Notes under the pieces: generated by a model
The model's input: the letters and a program-made list of their open reading frames with translations, nothing else
Told to the model about the DNA's origin: nothing
The model's database searches: none
Translations under genes and position numbers: made by a program
DNA from: Welwitschia mirabilis
Lineage: Eukaryota; Gnetophyta; Gnetopsida; Welwitschiales
Direction of reading: 5' to 3'
Assembly: GCA_051453625.1 (NCBI GenBank)
Contig: JBOZIK010000001.1
Span: 221,316,855 to 221,375,865, forward strand
DNA length: 59,011 nucleotides
In this document: piece after piece, positions 22,914-33,447 of the stretch
Position numbering within the stretch: position 1 is the stretch's first letter
How the letters are laid out: every line of letters starts with the position of its first letter

Positions 22914-25900
22914 TGTGAAGTTCACATCAACAATCAATAATGAAGGTTAATTAATGAGAAAGTATTGTTATAGTTCCAAGCATAAGATGTGATATATGCC
23001 ATTTATATTAGGTTTATTTAGTGTTAGCACTCCAAATCATACTACTACATTAATAATCTGCTCATCTAGCTAATATTGCATGTATTTGAGGTAACTTAAG
23101 CATGAGTAAGAGAATGATTATCTTGGATAATTATATTATCAAATATTTAAATGGGTTTTAAATGCTAGTTTAGAGTTTATACTACAGATGCACTAAGATC
23201 ATTGTTTAATGGACCCTATTCATAACTTATTAGTTTAAAAATTTAAATTTATATCTTAGGAAAAGATTAGCCAATGACGTAGAAATATTACTATACTCTG
23301 CAAAGGTGCGACATGGCGAGAAACTATGACAGGGTGCAGTGGGAATAGAGGAGCAGGAAAAGTAGGTGCAACATGGCGAGAAACTATGACAAGGTGCACA
23401 GACAAAGGTAAACATCGGCGGTGCAGTGAGAATGTAGAAGGATAATGCACAAGCATGGCAAGGATCCATAGTGCTAGAGGCTGCAGTCAGTTAGGCCATC
23501 GAGAATGTACACTAAGTCGGTGAAGATAAGAGCAGTAGGTATTCATAGAGCAACAGAGGGTCTTCATAGGTAGAAAGAGGAGGGAAAGGAGACACAGATG
23601 TGGGACAGTAGAGAAGGACAGCATGTCAAGGGAAAAGTAGTTAGGCAGGTGGTGAAGGAGAAGGCCTACAGTGTTGCAAGCACATGGAAACAATATCAAC
23701 AAGAAGGTCACTGCCTCAGATTTGTGAAAGAACTGGGTGTATGAAGGCACATCACATAGTGAGAACATAGGGCGAGCAATGACATGCTAGTGACAGTGCA
23801 CACAAAAGGGCTTAAGCATGGGAGAGCACCAAGGAAACAAGTGTGCACCCAATCATGGTGGAGGAAAAATAGGAAGTGTGTTAGTATGAATAGAACTCAC
23901 AGGCAGTTAGAGGAGCATAGTACACAAAGGCAAAGCATGCTAAGGACAGGGGATAAAAACATGGAGAAAATAGAGATAGAGAGGCAAAAGAATTTAAGAG
24001 GCCAACCATTAGTCAAGCATAAGTTTTGTGATATGTTAAAGAACAAAGCTTATGGTTCAATATTGTATTATTATTAGACAAGAGAAGCATCATTGGTGAT
24101 ACATATAAAAATAAAATTTGTGATTTTTGTTTAAACTCTATTTCTAATCCTCTCAAGTTGTATTTTTCTTTGGATTCCCTAACTTTCTATGCATAGTAAT
24201 TAAATAAATAAACCAAGGGACAATATATAATTAATAAAATATAAAACGTTTACAAGATGGGAGTTGAACTATAGATCTCCTACTAGACACCATTTTGCGT
24301 TAACTAGTTTTATTATAGGTTTAGTTGGAAAGAACTATTATAACCTCAACTATAAGTGATCCCCTTAAGACATCCATTATTATTAAGTATTTCAATAGTT
24401 ATATACATGATGAATTCTTAAGTAATACTTTTGGAGAAAACAACTAGAACTTGACCTATTGTTGGGCCTATCTACTTAGGTCTTAACATAAATAATGATA
24501 AATTTAAGAATTAAACGAATTGCCTATTAAAGATTAACAATATCATAACCAAGTATGGCATCTTATCCATATCTTATCAATAGTTTACTTTAGTTAACTA
24601 AGGTAACATATTTAATCTTCAAGGGAAATAATAGATCAATGAAATTCTCTATTAAATAGTTATAATTTGTAAAGAAAAGGAGAAGTGCTTTATTACATAG
24701 AGCTGAAACATAATATTGAAAAATTATTGTCTCTTAAATAGGTACAACTAATAATCATGCAACTACTAACAAAAGCATAAAAGATTTGCAAAACACCTAC
24801 ATAACAATTGAAATAAAAATGTAGGTGACACCCAGATAATGACCACTAGCTCTTACCTACATTCTCATTTTCATTTATTCTTGTACAAGCACAAGTGGTG
24901 TGAGAACTGCATTCCACTACAGTTCCTAGTATTACTAATGACAAGGAGTAGGTTGAGAAGGAAGGTTTCCAAATAGAGTGAAGGGTTATACATCAAGGAG
25001 ACAAGACCAAGACCTTTTATTAATTTACGATAATTTATTTACAGTTATCCATATCACAATCAAGTAATCTAAATGCCCCCTACCAAGAGGGGGTATAAAT
25101 CATATATTTGTGCACGTATCTCTTCTTTTTGCCCTAGAAATTTGGTCCCATAACCTTGGAACTCCCAACAAAGAGTTACACTCCCTAAAGTCCATATAAG
25201 TGATTATCCTAGCGAGTATTATAATTCATAATTTAATTTTACATAGTTTAATGGTCAACCAAGAACTCATGTGCAAGGCTCATAAAAGAACTAATTAAGG
25301 AAGACAACAGTTGATAATGAAATCACTTAAGTTTCATAAGGTTTTTACAAAACTTAGACTCTATGAACTCCTAGTAAACTGATATAAGATTTATTAAAGA
25401 ACTACGAAAGTACATGAAGACATCAATACACACATAGCATACAAGGCATATTACATCATTCAAGTTATGAAATACAAAAGAAAAAGATTCAAAATGAAGC
25501 ATGCAAGTATTTAAAAATGATGTTATGGATCACACTTGTTCAAGATCCAAGGTATTCCTATTTGAATCAAGCTTTTCATGATTAACTTACATTGTATGAC
25601 TTCATAATAAGAGGGATTCAAGTATGTATAACAAGAACTAATAGTAAAACTGACATGAGAGTTTAGGCTTTACAAGTTTAGGATTCCTTAACCCTTTCTT
25701 TCTATGTCTCGCCACTGGGTATAAATAATAATATAATAATATCTGTTAATTAAATTAAATAGCATGAGATAAAATAACATAAACATTTACTTTAGATCAC
25801 ATATCATCATTACAACATAAATAAACATATCTAAGAGAATTATATATATTAGGCTATAGATAATTTTCAAGATAACTTCAAAAATCCAAAGTCAGATTGT

Positions 25901-26180
25901 ATCAGTAGATAAGCATGCATAAGCAATAGTAAATTCCAAGAAGTAACTAAGTATTCAACTTAACTTCTAAAGGTAATAACTCCAAGTTATTCATTCAGTA
26001 ATGCTAAAGAAATATCATATAAATACTTATAGTTTTACGATCATTTATATTACAGATATTTTTATTTTTAACAACTTGAACTAAAGTTATTTGTTATTGT
26101 TAAACTTGATCCTAAGATTTATTTGTTTATTTAAATGATTAAGAATGCTTTATAACCTTGGTAAAACTCTAGACATGATA
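22914..26180 (-). repeat. 5' LTR of the Tekay-like element (3.27 kb)
   Basis: Direct copy of 14,906-18,549. It starts on - at 26,180 with TATCATGTC and ends at 22,914 with CA. It has lost the region equivalent to about 15,290-15,660 of the other LTR, and has a short internal duplication of ATGGCGAGAAACTATGAC (about 23,312 and 23,373). CpGs have mostly decayed to TG or CA. Confidence 0.92.
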
Positions 26181-26185
26181 GTTTT
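26181..26185. repeat. Target-site duplication GTTTT, right side of Tekay-like element
   Basis: Exact repeat of 14,901-14,905. Confidence 0.9.
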
Positions 26186-26636
26186 TAATTTTCGCAATAG
26201 TACAATCAAGATGTCTACAAGCTGAAAAACATCTAAAATGCAAAATTAGACATTTACAAACCTTAAGACATCTCATGTTAAAAAATTTTAATACATTTTC
26301 TTACTGCCAATACATATACAAAACTCAAGACATCTAATTGAAAAACATAAAATAAAATACCTAATCCTCTCAAGATGTCTACCAAACTCAATACATCTAC
26401 TTTTAAGACATTTACAAATCTTAAGATGTCTATAGATATAAGACATTTGCAATGAAAGTTCTAGATTTTTCAGTAAGATTTATGACTAATACAAACATAA
26501 TAATACTTTAAAAAAGATATATATCACACAAATAATATAACTTTAGCTATACCAACTACATCTAATTGCAATCTAAACTCATAAGATAGATATAATATGG
26601 AGTTGAGAAATTAAAGAATATTATGTTTTGACTTAC
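26186..26636 (-). other. 5' part of the intron-like spacer of the outer element
   Basis: On - it begins at 26,636 with GTAAGT preceded by TTAG (a donor-like site), matching the sister copy at 32,716. It carries several AGATGTCT/AGACATCT words, including pairs spaced 10 nt near 26,209 and 26,375. With 14,657-14,900 it makes ~0.7 kb, the same as the 710 nt of the sister spacer. Confidence 0.75.
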
Positions 26637-26854
26637 CTAAGTAATGTTTAATCTTCAAGTTCTTGAATAGCTTTCCTTATATTTCCTTACCTTGTAATTT
26701 TAAGGTCCTATCACCAACTAGATTAATAGTATCTTGTATTACCATGCCTTTGGAATGTGTCTTATGCTCTATTGATTTATTTTCATGCCTATGCTTTTAT
26801 TCTCTAGTTTTGCTTAAAAAAATTTAAATTCATTTGAAGTTCTTTGTGAGGTAA

Positions 26855-28604
26855 TTTATGTTAGAAGTGTTGATTTTTCTTTTGATACCCAAATGTTTCT
26901 TGGTTTAACCTGCACAAAATTCTATACCCTTTTACTAGGCCTTTTGGTCTTGTCAATATAATATCCATTTTTGTACTTTATTGGACATCTGTATTAATAA
27001 TGGCCTTTGTTATGAAAATAATAATAAATAATATTATTTGTAAATGCCAAATTTCACACCTTGGTTTGCAGTTGTATTTGTCATATAGAGAAGTTGAAGT
27101 ACCAATTGTAACTATATTCTAATCCAAGCCACTCTTATCATTTGGATTTCTAATTTGTTCAAGAATGATATTCAAAGTTTCTTTACCTTATGTAAATATT
27201 TCAATGATTTTATTTAAATCTATAAGCTCCTATTTTACATTATCCAATTTACACATTAAACTACCAACCTTCTCATTAAGAGGTGAGTTTTCAGAGAATA
27301 AATTTTTGCAAGCGTCCTTTTCTTATTCATATGCTACTTCATGAGTATGAAGTAGATTTTTTCATTTTAGTTCATAATTCTTATAGATTAATAAATTCTT
27401 TAGAAATTTCAATATAATTTTCTTCAATGCTCATACGTAAATCATCTTTGCTAAATGAACCATACTCTTATTTGGTCTTATCATCTTCTTCTTGAAGGTG
27501 TGAAATGACCATGTATGAAGAAGGTAATTTTTTATTATTAGATGTTTCTTCTTCTATTGTCTCTTCATCATTATTCCATTCTATAAAGAATGATTTTATT
27601 CTTCTTTGGATCTTTCTTTTTTCTTTATTCTATAATTTGTCAGTAATAGGGCAATTTGAGGCTATATGTCCTCGTTCTCCACATATCCAACATTCTATTT
27701 TTAAAATATTAGGAAAAGAAGCATTATTAAAAGACTTATCATTTGACTTATCTTTGGCTAGAAAACTAGATGATTTTATAAATTCCTTCCTTTTGTTGTA
27801 TTTGCATGTAAGAAATCTCTTCACTTTTTTTATAATAAAAACAAGTTCCTCATTTTCATCATCAGAGTCATCTTCTTTCTATTCTTTCTTTAGTTTTTCT
27901 TTTAATCTTTGATTTATGCTTTGGCTTGCCTTAAGTGCAAGAGGTTTTTATTTCAATTATCCATCTTGTATGAGATTCATTTTGTATCCTGTAAGAGCAC
28001 TCTATAGCTCTTCTATCTTCATTGTGTTGACATCTCTAGATTCTTCCATATCTATGGTCTTTGGCTTGTATTTAGGAGTTATTAATATAATAACATTTTG
28101 TATTACCTTTTCTTCTAGAAGATCTTGCCTAATGTCATGTATTGCATTCATGATGATTAAAACTTTGGTAAAGTACTATGAATTCTTTCTCCATGATTTA
28201 TCTTAAGATTCTCAAATTGATTTGTCCAAACTAGATGCTTAGATTATTTCATAATACACATGCCTTCATATGTTTCAACAAAAACATTTTAAATTTCTTA
28301 TGATGTCATAAAACCAACTATTCTATTTAACTCTACTATAAATAAAGCATAATAAAGTACATTCTTAGCTTTAGGGTCATACATGAAAACAACCTTTTCT
28401 TTGTTTAACCAGTCTTTCCTTTTCTTGATCTAAGCAATGGTATTTCTTATAGAATTTGTAATAGTCTCCATAGGATCTAAGTATCATTCTTATATTTTCT
28501 TTCATACCTGAAACTCAAAAGGCTATAAGTACACTTGCATCCTTATCTTCTAATAGACATAGTTTGTCTTAGAGTGGAGATATAACAGATGGCACACCTT
28601 CCAT
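26855..28604 (-). pseudogene. Sirevirus-like gag of the outer element
   Basis: The start is an ATG at 28,604, 35 bp after the primer site. The opening is degenerate. An open piece at 27,824-27,630 contains an intact CCHC zinc knuckle, CWICGERGHIASNC (27,692-27,651; C-x2-C-x4-H-x4-C). Serine- and acid-rich and coiled-coil-like stretches follow, then a second, decayed knuckle near 27,020-26,980 (HNKGHY, later C), and the linker VKPRNIWVSK at about 26,890, which in Sireviruses leads into protease. No protease or pol follows. The two knuckles and long C-terminal linker are typical of Sirevirus gag. Stops make it a pseudogene; the gag would bind and package RNA. Confidence 0.85.
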
Positions 28605-28638
28605 TGTTTTAGGAAGTTACTGATTTTTATGACTACCA

Positions 28639-28650
28639 ACTCTCATACCA
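28639..28650 (-). other. Primer-binding site, tRNA-iMet type (outer element)
   Basis: On - it reads TGGTATGAGAGT, 10 of 12 matches to TGGTATCAGAGC, two bases inside the LTR end at 28,653. Confidence 0.85.
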
Positions 28651-28652
28651 CT

Positions 28653-29362
28653 TAAGGATCTTTAAACTCATAGAGGAGGGATGAATGATTTTTGCCAAAT
28701 AAAATTTTAAATCAAATTATTAAATGTAAATGCATAATGAAAATGCCTTATCAAATAACATGATTTCCCAACCTAGGTACGTCCACACATAGAGAGTAGC
28801 TTCTACTTACATCTACTGATATTCTTGACCTACAATAAAATAGTGGTTTTCTAGTACATCATCAACCTTATAACAAATGAAAGTATCCTCTCAAAATAGA
28901 AATCTCTTTCCCTTAAGGAAATAGTAATTTTTATAAGCACATCATCAATGTTTATAATAGTAATAGTCCCCTCATAAGGAAGCACTCTCTTTTCACAAGA
29001 GAATAATGGTTTTCTGGATTACCAACAACCTTATATCAAATAATTGCCTAAAATTACAAACTAAAATGCATACCACTACAAGGGTTACCTTATAAAGTAT
29101 TTGATATTTAAGAATGTACTTTACAACAATATTCAAAAATTAGATAGTTCAAAATGTAAACCAAAAGTACAAAATAATAATAAGCCTAAAGATATTTCTT
29201 TGATAAGGATTTAATATTCTTAATGTTGTTTTTATCATTATAAGTATAAATGAAAATAATAGCAATGTAGATCCAAGATCAAATAATGAAAGCAGTGCAA
29301 GCTCCTTGCAAATGATTTCATTCATTCTTCATGAGAAGTATCTTTTACTTATGCATTCATTG
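28653..29362 (-). repeat. 5' LTR of the outer element, 3' half
   Basis: It aligns with 10,259-10,970 of the 3' LTR. It stops abruptly at 29,362, and the missing half resumes at 38,056 after the inner element. The two halves together are about 1.45 kb. Confidence 0.9.
29358..29362. repeat. Eroded target-site duplication of the inner element, left side
   Basis: CATTG here pairs with AATTA at 38,056-38,060. The 3' LTR of the outer element shows TATTA at the equivalent unoccupied position. Both are consistent with a diverged 5 bp duplication. Confidence 0.6.
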
Positions 29363-30056
29363 TGTTGTGTAAATCTAGTTTTAATGATTTCACTTGTCAA
29401 ATATTTTTGCATTATTATTTAGATAGGTTATTACAAGAACTTAAAACCTTTATAGAGACTTGATCATGATGGATCTTTAAAGATAATATCTCATCAAAGG
29501 GATCAAATGCTAAAACTAGAAAATCAATTATTTGAATACATCTAAGAAATTAAATACATCTTAAGTTAAGATGTATGAAAAGTTAAAGATGTCTTACATG
29601 TAATAAAGTTTAAATCATAGGCTAAAAGACAATTAAGCTAAAATTTGAACCTGACATAGATTAAGACATCTATATATTTAAAGACATCTATATTTAAATC
29701 ATTAATCCCTTGTAAGGGGAAGAGTCTTATCTTGCAAGGAGATTATCACTATTATGAAGGTTTGTGATGCACCTATAAAAACCATTATTCTCTTAAGGGG
29801 AAGAGATCATTACCTTTGAAGATACTCTAATTTATTGTAATATTGATGGTGTACCAGAAAACCACTATTTCTTATAAATCAAAAGTATCTAGAGGTCTGA
29901 GTAAAAGCTACCCTTTGTATGTATATATACCTAAGTTTGAAAATCATGTTATATTGGTAAGATATATTATTATTGTATATTTTCATTTTGTTATTAGTTT
30001 AAATTTTATTTTATGAAACTCTTTTACTCCTTCCCTTTAAGTCTAATTGATCCTCA
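29363..30056 (+). repeat. 5' LTR of the inner element, internally deleted
   Basis: It starts TGTTGTGTAAATCTAG and ends GATCCTCA. Against the 3' LTR (to 38,055), it jumps near 29,695 from the AGACATCTAT region to the segment containing CCCTTGTAAGGGGAAGAG, missing about 0.76 kb. Confidence 0.88.
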
Positions 30057-30058
30057 AG

Positions 30059-30070
30059 TGATATTAGAAT
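30059..30070 (+). other. Primer-binding site, tRNA-iMet type (inner element)
   Basis: TGATATTAGAAT matches TGGTATCAGAGC at 8 of 12 positions with only transitions, two bases after the LTR end. Confidence 0.7.
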
Positions 30071-30108
30071 GATACTTCACAAAAAGGAGTAACTTTCTTA
30101 AGTAAACA

Positions 30109-32520
30109 ATGAAAAAGATGCCATCAATTAGACCTCCACTGTTCGATGGCATAAATTATGCCTATTGGAAAATGAGGACATGGATGTACTTATAGTCCTT
30201 TGAGTTTCAGGTATGAAAGAGCATAGAAGAAGGATACTCAAGTCCTATGAAGAATGTTAGAAATTCTTTAGGTTACACGTTTACTCAAATCAAGAAAAGA
30301 AAAGACTAGATAGATGAAGAAACATTGCCTTCATGTATGACTCTAAAGCTAAGAATGCACTTTATCCTACTTTATCTAAAGAAGAGTTTAATAAACTTGT
30401 AGGTTACAAGATGGCTCAAGAAATTTGGAATGTTATAATTAAAACATATGAAGGTACATTAGTTATGTAATAATTCAGGCTTCTAGTTTGAACAAATCAG
30501 TTTTAAAACCTCAAAATGAATCATGGAGAAAGAGTTCATGGGTGCTTTACCATAGTTTCGAACATTATAAACATAATAAATGATATTGGATATAAGAAAA
30601 GGTAATCCAAATGGTTGTTAGATCACTAACCCCTCAGTATAGGCTAAAGATCATAGCTATAAAAGAATATAAAGACTTCAATACAATGAAGATAGAAGAG
30701 CTACAGAGTGCTCTTATAGAATATGAAATGAATCTCATTAAGATGGAACTCTAAAAGAAATATCCATTGCACTTAAGGGAAGCCAAAGAAAAAATCAAAG
30801 ATCAAAAGGAAAGGTAAAAGAAGAATATGAAACTTATGACTTTGATAATAAAGATGAGAAACTTGTTTTCTTCACAAAAAGGGTTAAAAAAATTCTAGCA
30901 TGAAAATATAATAAGAGGAAAAAATCTAAAAAACCATATAGTCTTTAGTCAAAGGTAAGTCTTCCAATAATGGTTTTTTTTTTTGATATTTCAAAAATAG
31001 AATGTTTGATATATGGAGTATGAGGATGTATAGCCTTAGAATACCCTAGTATTGACAAGTTGTAGAACAAAAAATAAAAGAAAGAGCTAAAAGGAAAAAA
31101 AATCATTCTTAATAAGATGGCCTGATGATAAAGAAGAAACAAAATAAGAGTCATCCAATAATGAGAAAATACATCCATCATACATGGCCATTATACATCT
31201 TCAAGAAGAAGATGATAACATTAAAGAAGAGTATGATTTAGATAGCAAAGATGATTCAAGTATGAGTATTGAAGAAAATTATATTATAAATTCATAAGAA
31301 TTTATTAATTTACAAAAAATTATGTACTAAAATGAAAAAGATACTACATACTCATGAAGAAGGTTAGAATAAGAAAAAGATGCTTGCAAAAATTTCTCTC
31401 TAAAAACTCAGCCCTTAAAGCTCAGGTTGGTAGTCTAACATGTGAATTAGAGAATGNNNNNNNNNNNNNNNNNNNNNNNNNNNNNNNNNNNNNNNNNNNN
31501 NNNNNNNNNNNNNNNNNNNNNNNNNNNNNNNNNNNATAAAGAAAAAATTTAAATGACAAGAGTGGATTAGGATACAATAAAGAGACAACTGGTACTTCAG
31601 CCCCTATAATTTAAAGGTGGAATTAAAAATCAAGCTATGAGCATTTGACATATACAAATTATATCATTTTCTATTATTGTTAAAATAGAGGTTACTCTCC
31701 ATATAATTGTCTAGCAAAATTTAAAGACAAGTGTTACACTAGCAATGCCAAAAGGCATGATAGATTAGTACATTGTTTTTTATAGGATAGATTAAGAAAA
31801 GTTTGGATATCAAAAGTAAAATCAGACCTTAGAACCNNNNNNNNNNNNNNNNNNNNNNNNNNNNNNNNNNNNNNNNNNNNNNNNNNNNNNNNNNNNNNNN
31901 NNNNNNNNNNNNNNNNNNNNNNNNNNNNNNNNNNNNNNNNNNNNNNNNNNNNNNNNNNNNNNNNNNNNNNNNNNNNNNNNNNNNNNNNNNNNNNNNNNNN
32001 NNNNNNNNNNNNNNNNNNNNNNNNNNNNNNNNNNNNNNNNNNNNNNNNNNNNNNNNNNNNNNNNNNNNNNNNNNNNNNNNNNNNNNNNNNNNNNNNNNNN
32101 NNNNNNNNNNNNNNNNNNNNNNNNNNNNNNNNNNNNNNNNNNNNNNNNNNNNNNNNNNNNNNNNNNNNNNNNNNNNNNNNNNNNNNNNNNNNNNNNNNNN
32201 NNNNNNNNNNNNNNNNNNNNNNNNNNNNNNNNNNNNNNNNNNNNNNNNNNNNNNNNNNNNNNNNNNNNNNNNNNNNNNNNNNNNNNNNNNNNNNNNNNNN
32301 NNNNNNNNNNNNNNNNNNNNNNNCAAAATTTAAAGACAAGTGTTACACTAACAATGCTAAAAGGCATGATAGATTAGTACATTGTTTCTTGTAGGATAGA
32401 TTAAGAAAAGTTTGAATATCAAAAGTAAAATCAGACCTTAGAACCAAGAAGAAACATACTTGGCACACTACTAGTAGATTCTCAAGGCACAATAATAATA
32501 TTACAAATTAATGCAATAAT
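30109..32520 (+). pseudogene. Sirevirus-like gag with a protease stub, inner element
   Basis: It starts at the ATG at 30,109. The N-terminus IRPPLFDGINYAYWKMRTWM is the classic copia gag opening. The first zinc knuckle at about 31,000-31,045 keeps its spacing but reads C-L-I-Y-G and later G-C-I-A-L-E-Y, so three of four ligands are changed. A short coiled-coil-like stretch (SKNSALKAQVGSL, about 31,395-31,430) follows. A second decayed knuckle and RKVWISK precede the end. A remnant HTWHTTSRFSRH at about 32,453-32,490 aligns with the WYLDSGCSRH start of copia protease, with the catalytic D replaced by T. Nothing of pol follows. Gaps at 31,457-31,535 and 31,837-32,323 interrupt it; the second is flanked by a 122 bp duplicate. 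Confidence 0.85.
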
Positions 32521-32715
32521 GATCTATTTGACAATAATAATGCAAAATATCAAGGCACTGAATGATATAATAATTCATATAGGAACNNNNNNNNNNNNNN
32601 NNNNNNNNNNNNNNNNNNNNNNNNNNNNNNNNNNNNNNNNNNNNNNNNNNNNNNNNNNNNNNNNNNNNNNNNNNNNNNNNNNNNNNAACTTAAAGGTTGG
32701 GCTTTACCCAATTAG

Positions 32716-33425
32716 GTAAGTAAATAAGTAATATCCCTAACATCTTAACTCCATTTATGTATCTTATAAGTTAAGATTATGATCATATATAGTTTATGTA
32801 GTTAAACTTAAATTTTGTATGTGATCTTCAGCTTCTTGAAGTGTTATTATTATGATTATAATACTCATAGATTCTTTTTGAAAAATTTGAAAATTTTATC
32901 ATAGATGTCTTTAGGTTTGTAGACATCTCTAGTAAAGATGTCTTAAAATTTATAAATATCTTAAAATTAGACATCTTAACTTTTATAAAAGTCTTTGAAG
33001 GATAGGTATGTTTTTTAAAATTTTCAAATTAGATGACTTATTTTTTGTAAACATCTTGGCAGTAGAAAAATGTATTAAATTTTTTGTAATAGTAGATGTC
33101 TTTGAGTTTGTAGACATCTAGTTTTTATGTTTTAGACATATTGAATTTTGTAAACATATTAACTATACTATTATAAAAATAAAAATGTGCCAAAAGTTAG
33201 GGTTTTGATTCTTTTTAATAGCAAAATCGACCATTAAATCTAATTTCGAGTCTCCACTCAAACATGTTACTCTCAAGTGAATTTCTAAGATACATTTTCT
33301 CTGATTTTTTTTGGATAGATGTATTAATTTTGTAAGACATCTTAACAGTAGGTAAGAATAGCATTTTCTCTTAAAACATATGTAATTTTTCATATTTTCT
33401 TACATTTTAGCTATTCTTTTATCAG
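32716..33425 (+). other. Intron-like spacer between gag and ORF2 (inner element)
   Basis: It begins with TTAG/GTAAGT (donor-like) and ends with a T-rich run and ATCAG, 22 bases before the ORF2 start. The donor word and the T-rich acceptor are conserved in the outer copy at the same distance (~0.7 kb). It contains two perfect inverted repeats AGATGTCT-N10-AGACATCT at 32,903-32,928 and 33,094-33,119, plus single words at several other points. No coding potential. Splicing is inferred and not demonstrated. Confidence 0.65.
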
Positions 33426-33447
33426 TTTTTCATTCTTTTTTGTAAAA

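Larger units (their letters stand above)
14906..26180 (-). mobile_element. Complete Tekay/Del-like Ty3/gypsy element, inactivated
   Basis: This 11,275 bp element has two long LTRs, a primer-binding site, gag, protease, RT, RNase H and integrase with a chromodomain-like tail, all on -. It is flanked by the exact duplication GTTTT. Its LTR start reads TATCACATCC, a C-to-T/G-to-A decayed form of the TGTCACGACCC start common in Del/Tekay elements. The order gag-PR-RT-RNH-INT-chromodomain and the unusually long LTRs fit that clade. Every domain carries stops or frame breaks, so it cannot move by itself. It sits in the intron-like spacer of the outer element. Confidence 0.92.

Noticed and set aside
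23230-24077. Frames of 66-97 codons in the 5' LTR of the Tekay element
   Set aside because: Same LTR zone as above. The composition mirrors repeat sequence, and there is no domain.
27630-27824. CCHC zinc-finger protein as a possible host gene
   Set aside because: Only 64 codons, set between gag remnants, primer site and LTR of the outer element. It is gag.
27505-27912. 135-codon + frame rich in F, L and S
   Set aside because: It is the opposite strand of the gag zinc-knuckle region. The - strand reading has an intact CCHC knuckle and explains the sequence.
28653-30056. LTR-to-LTR head-to-head junction as an inverted-repeat (foldback) element or palindromic rearrangement
   Set aside because: The other half of the - LTR is found at 38,056-38,798, so simple nested insertion of a + element into a - LTR explains the arrangement.
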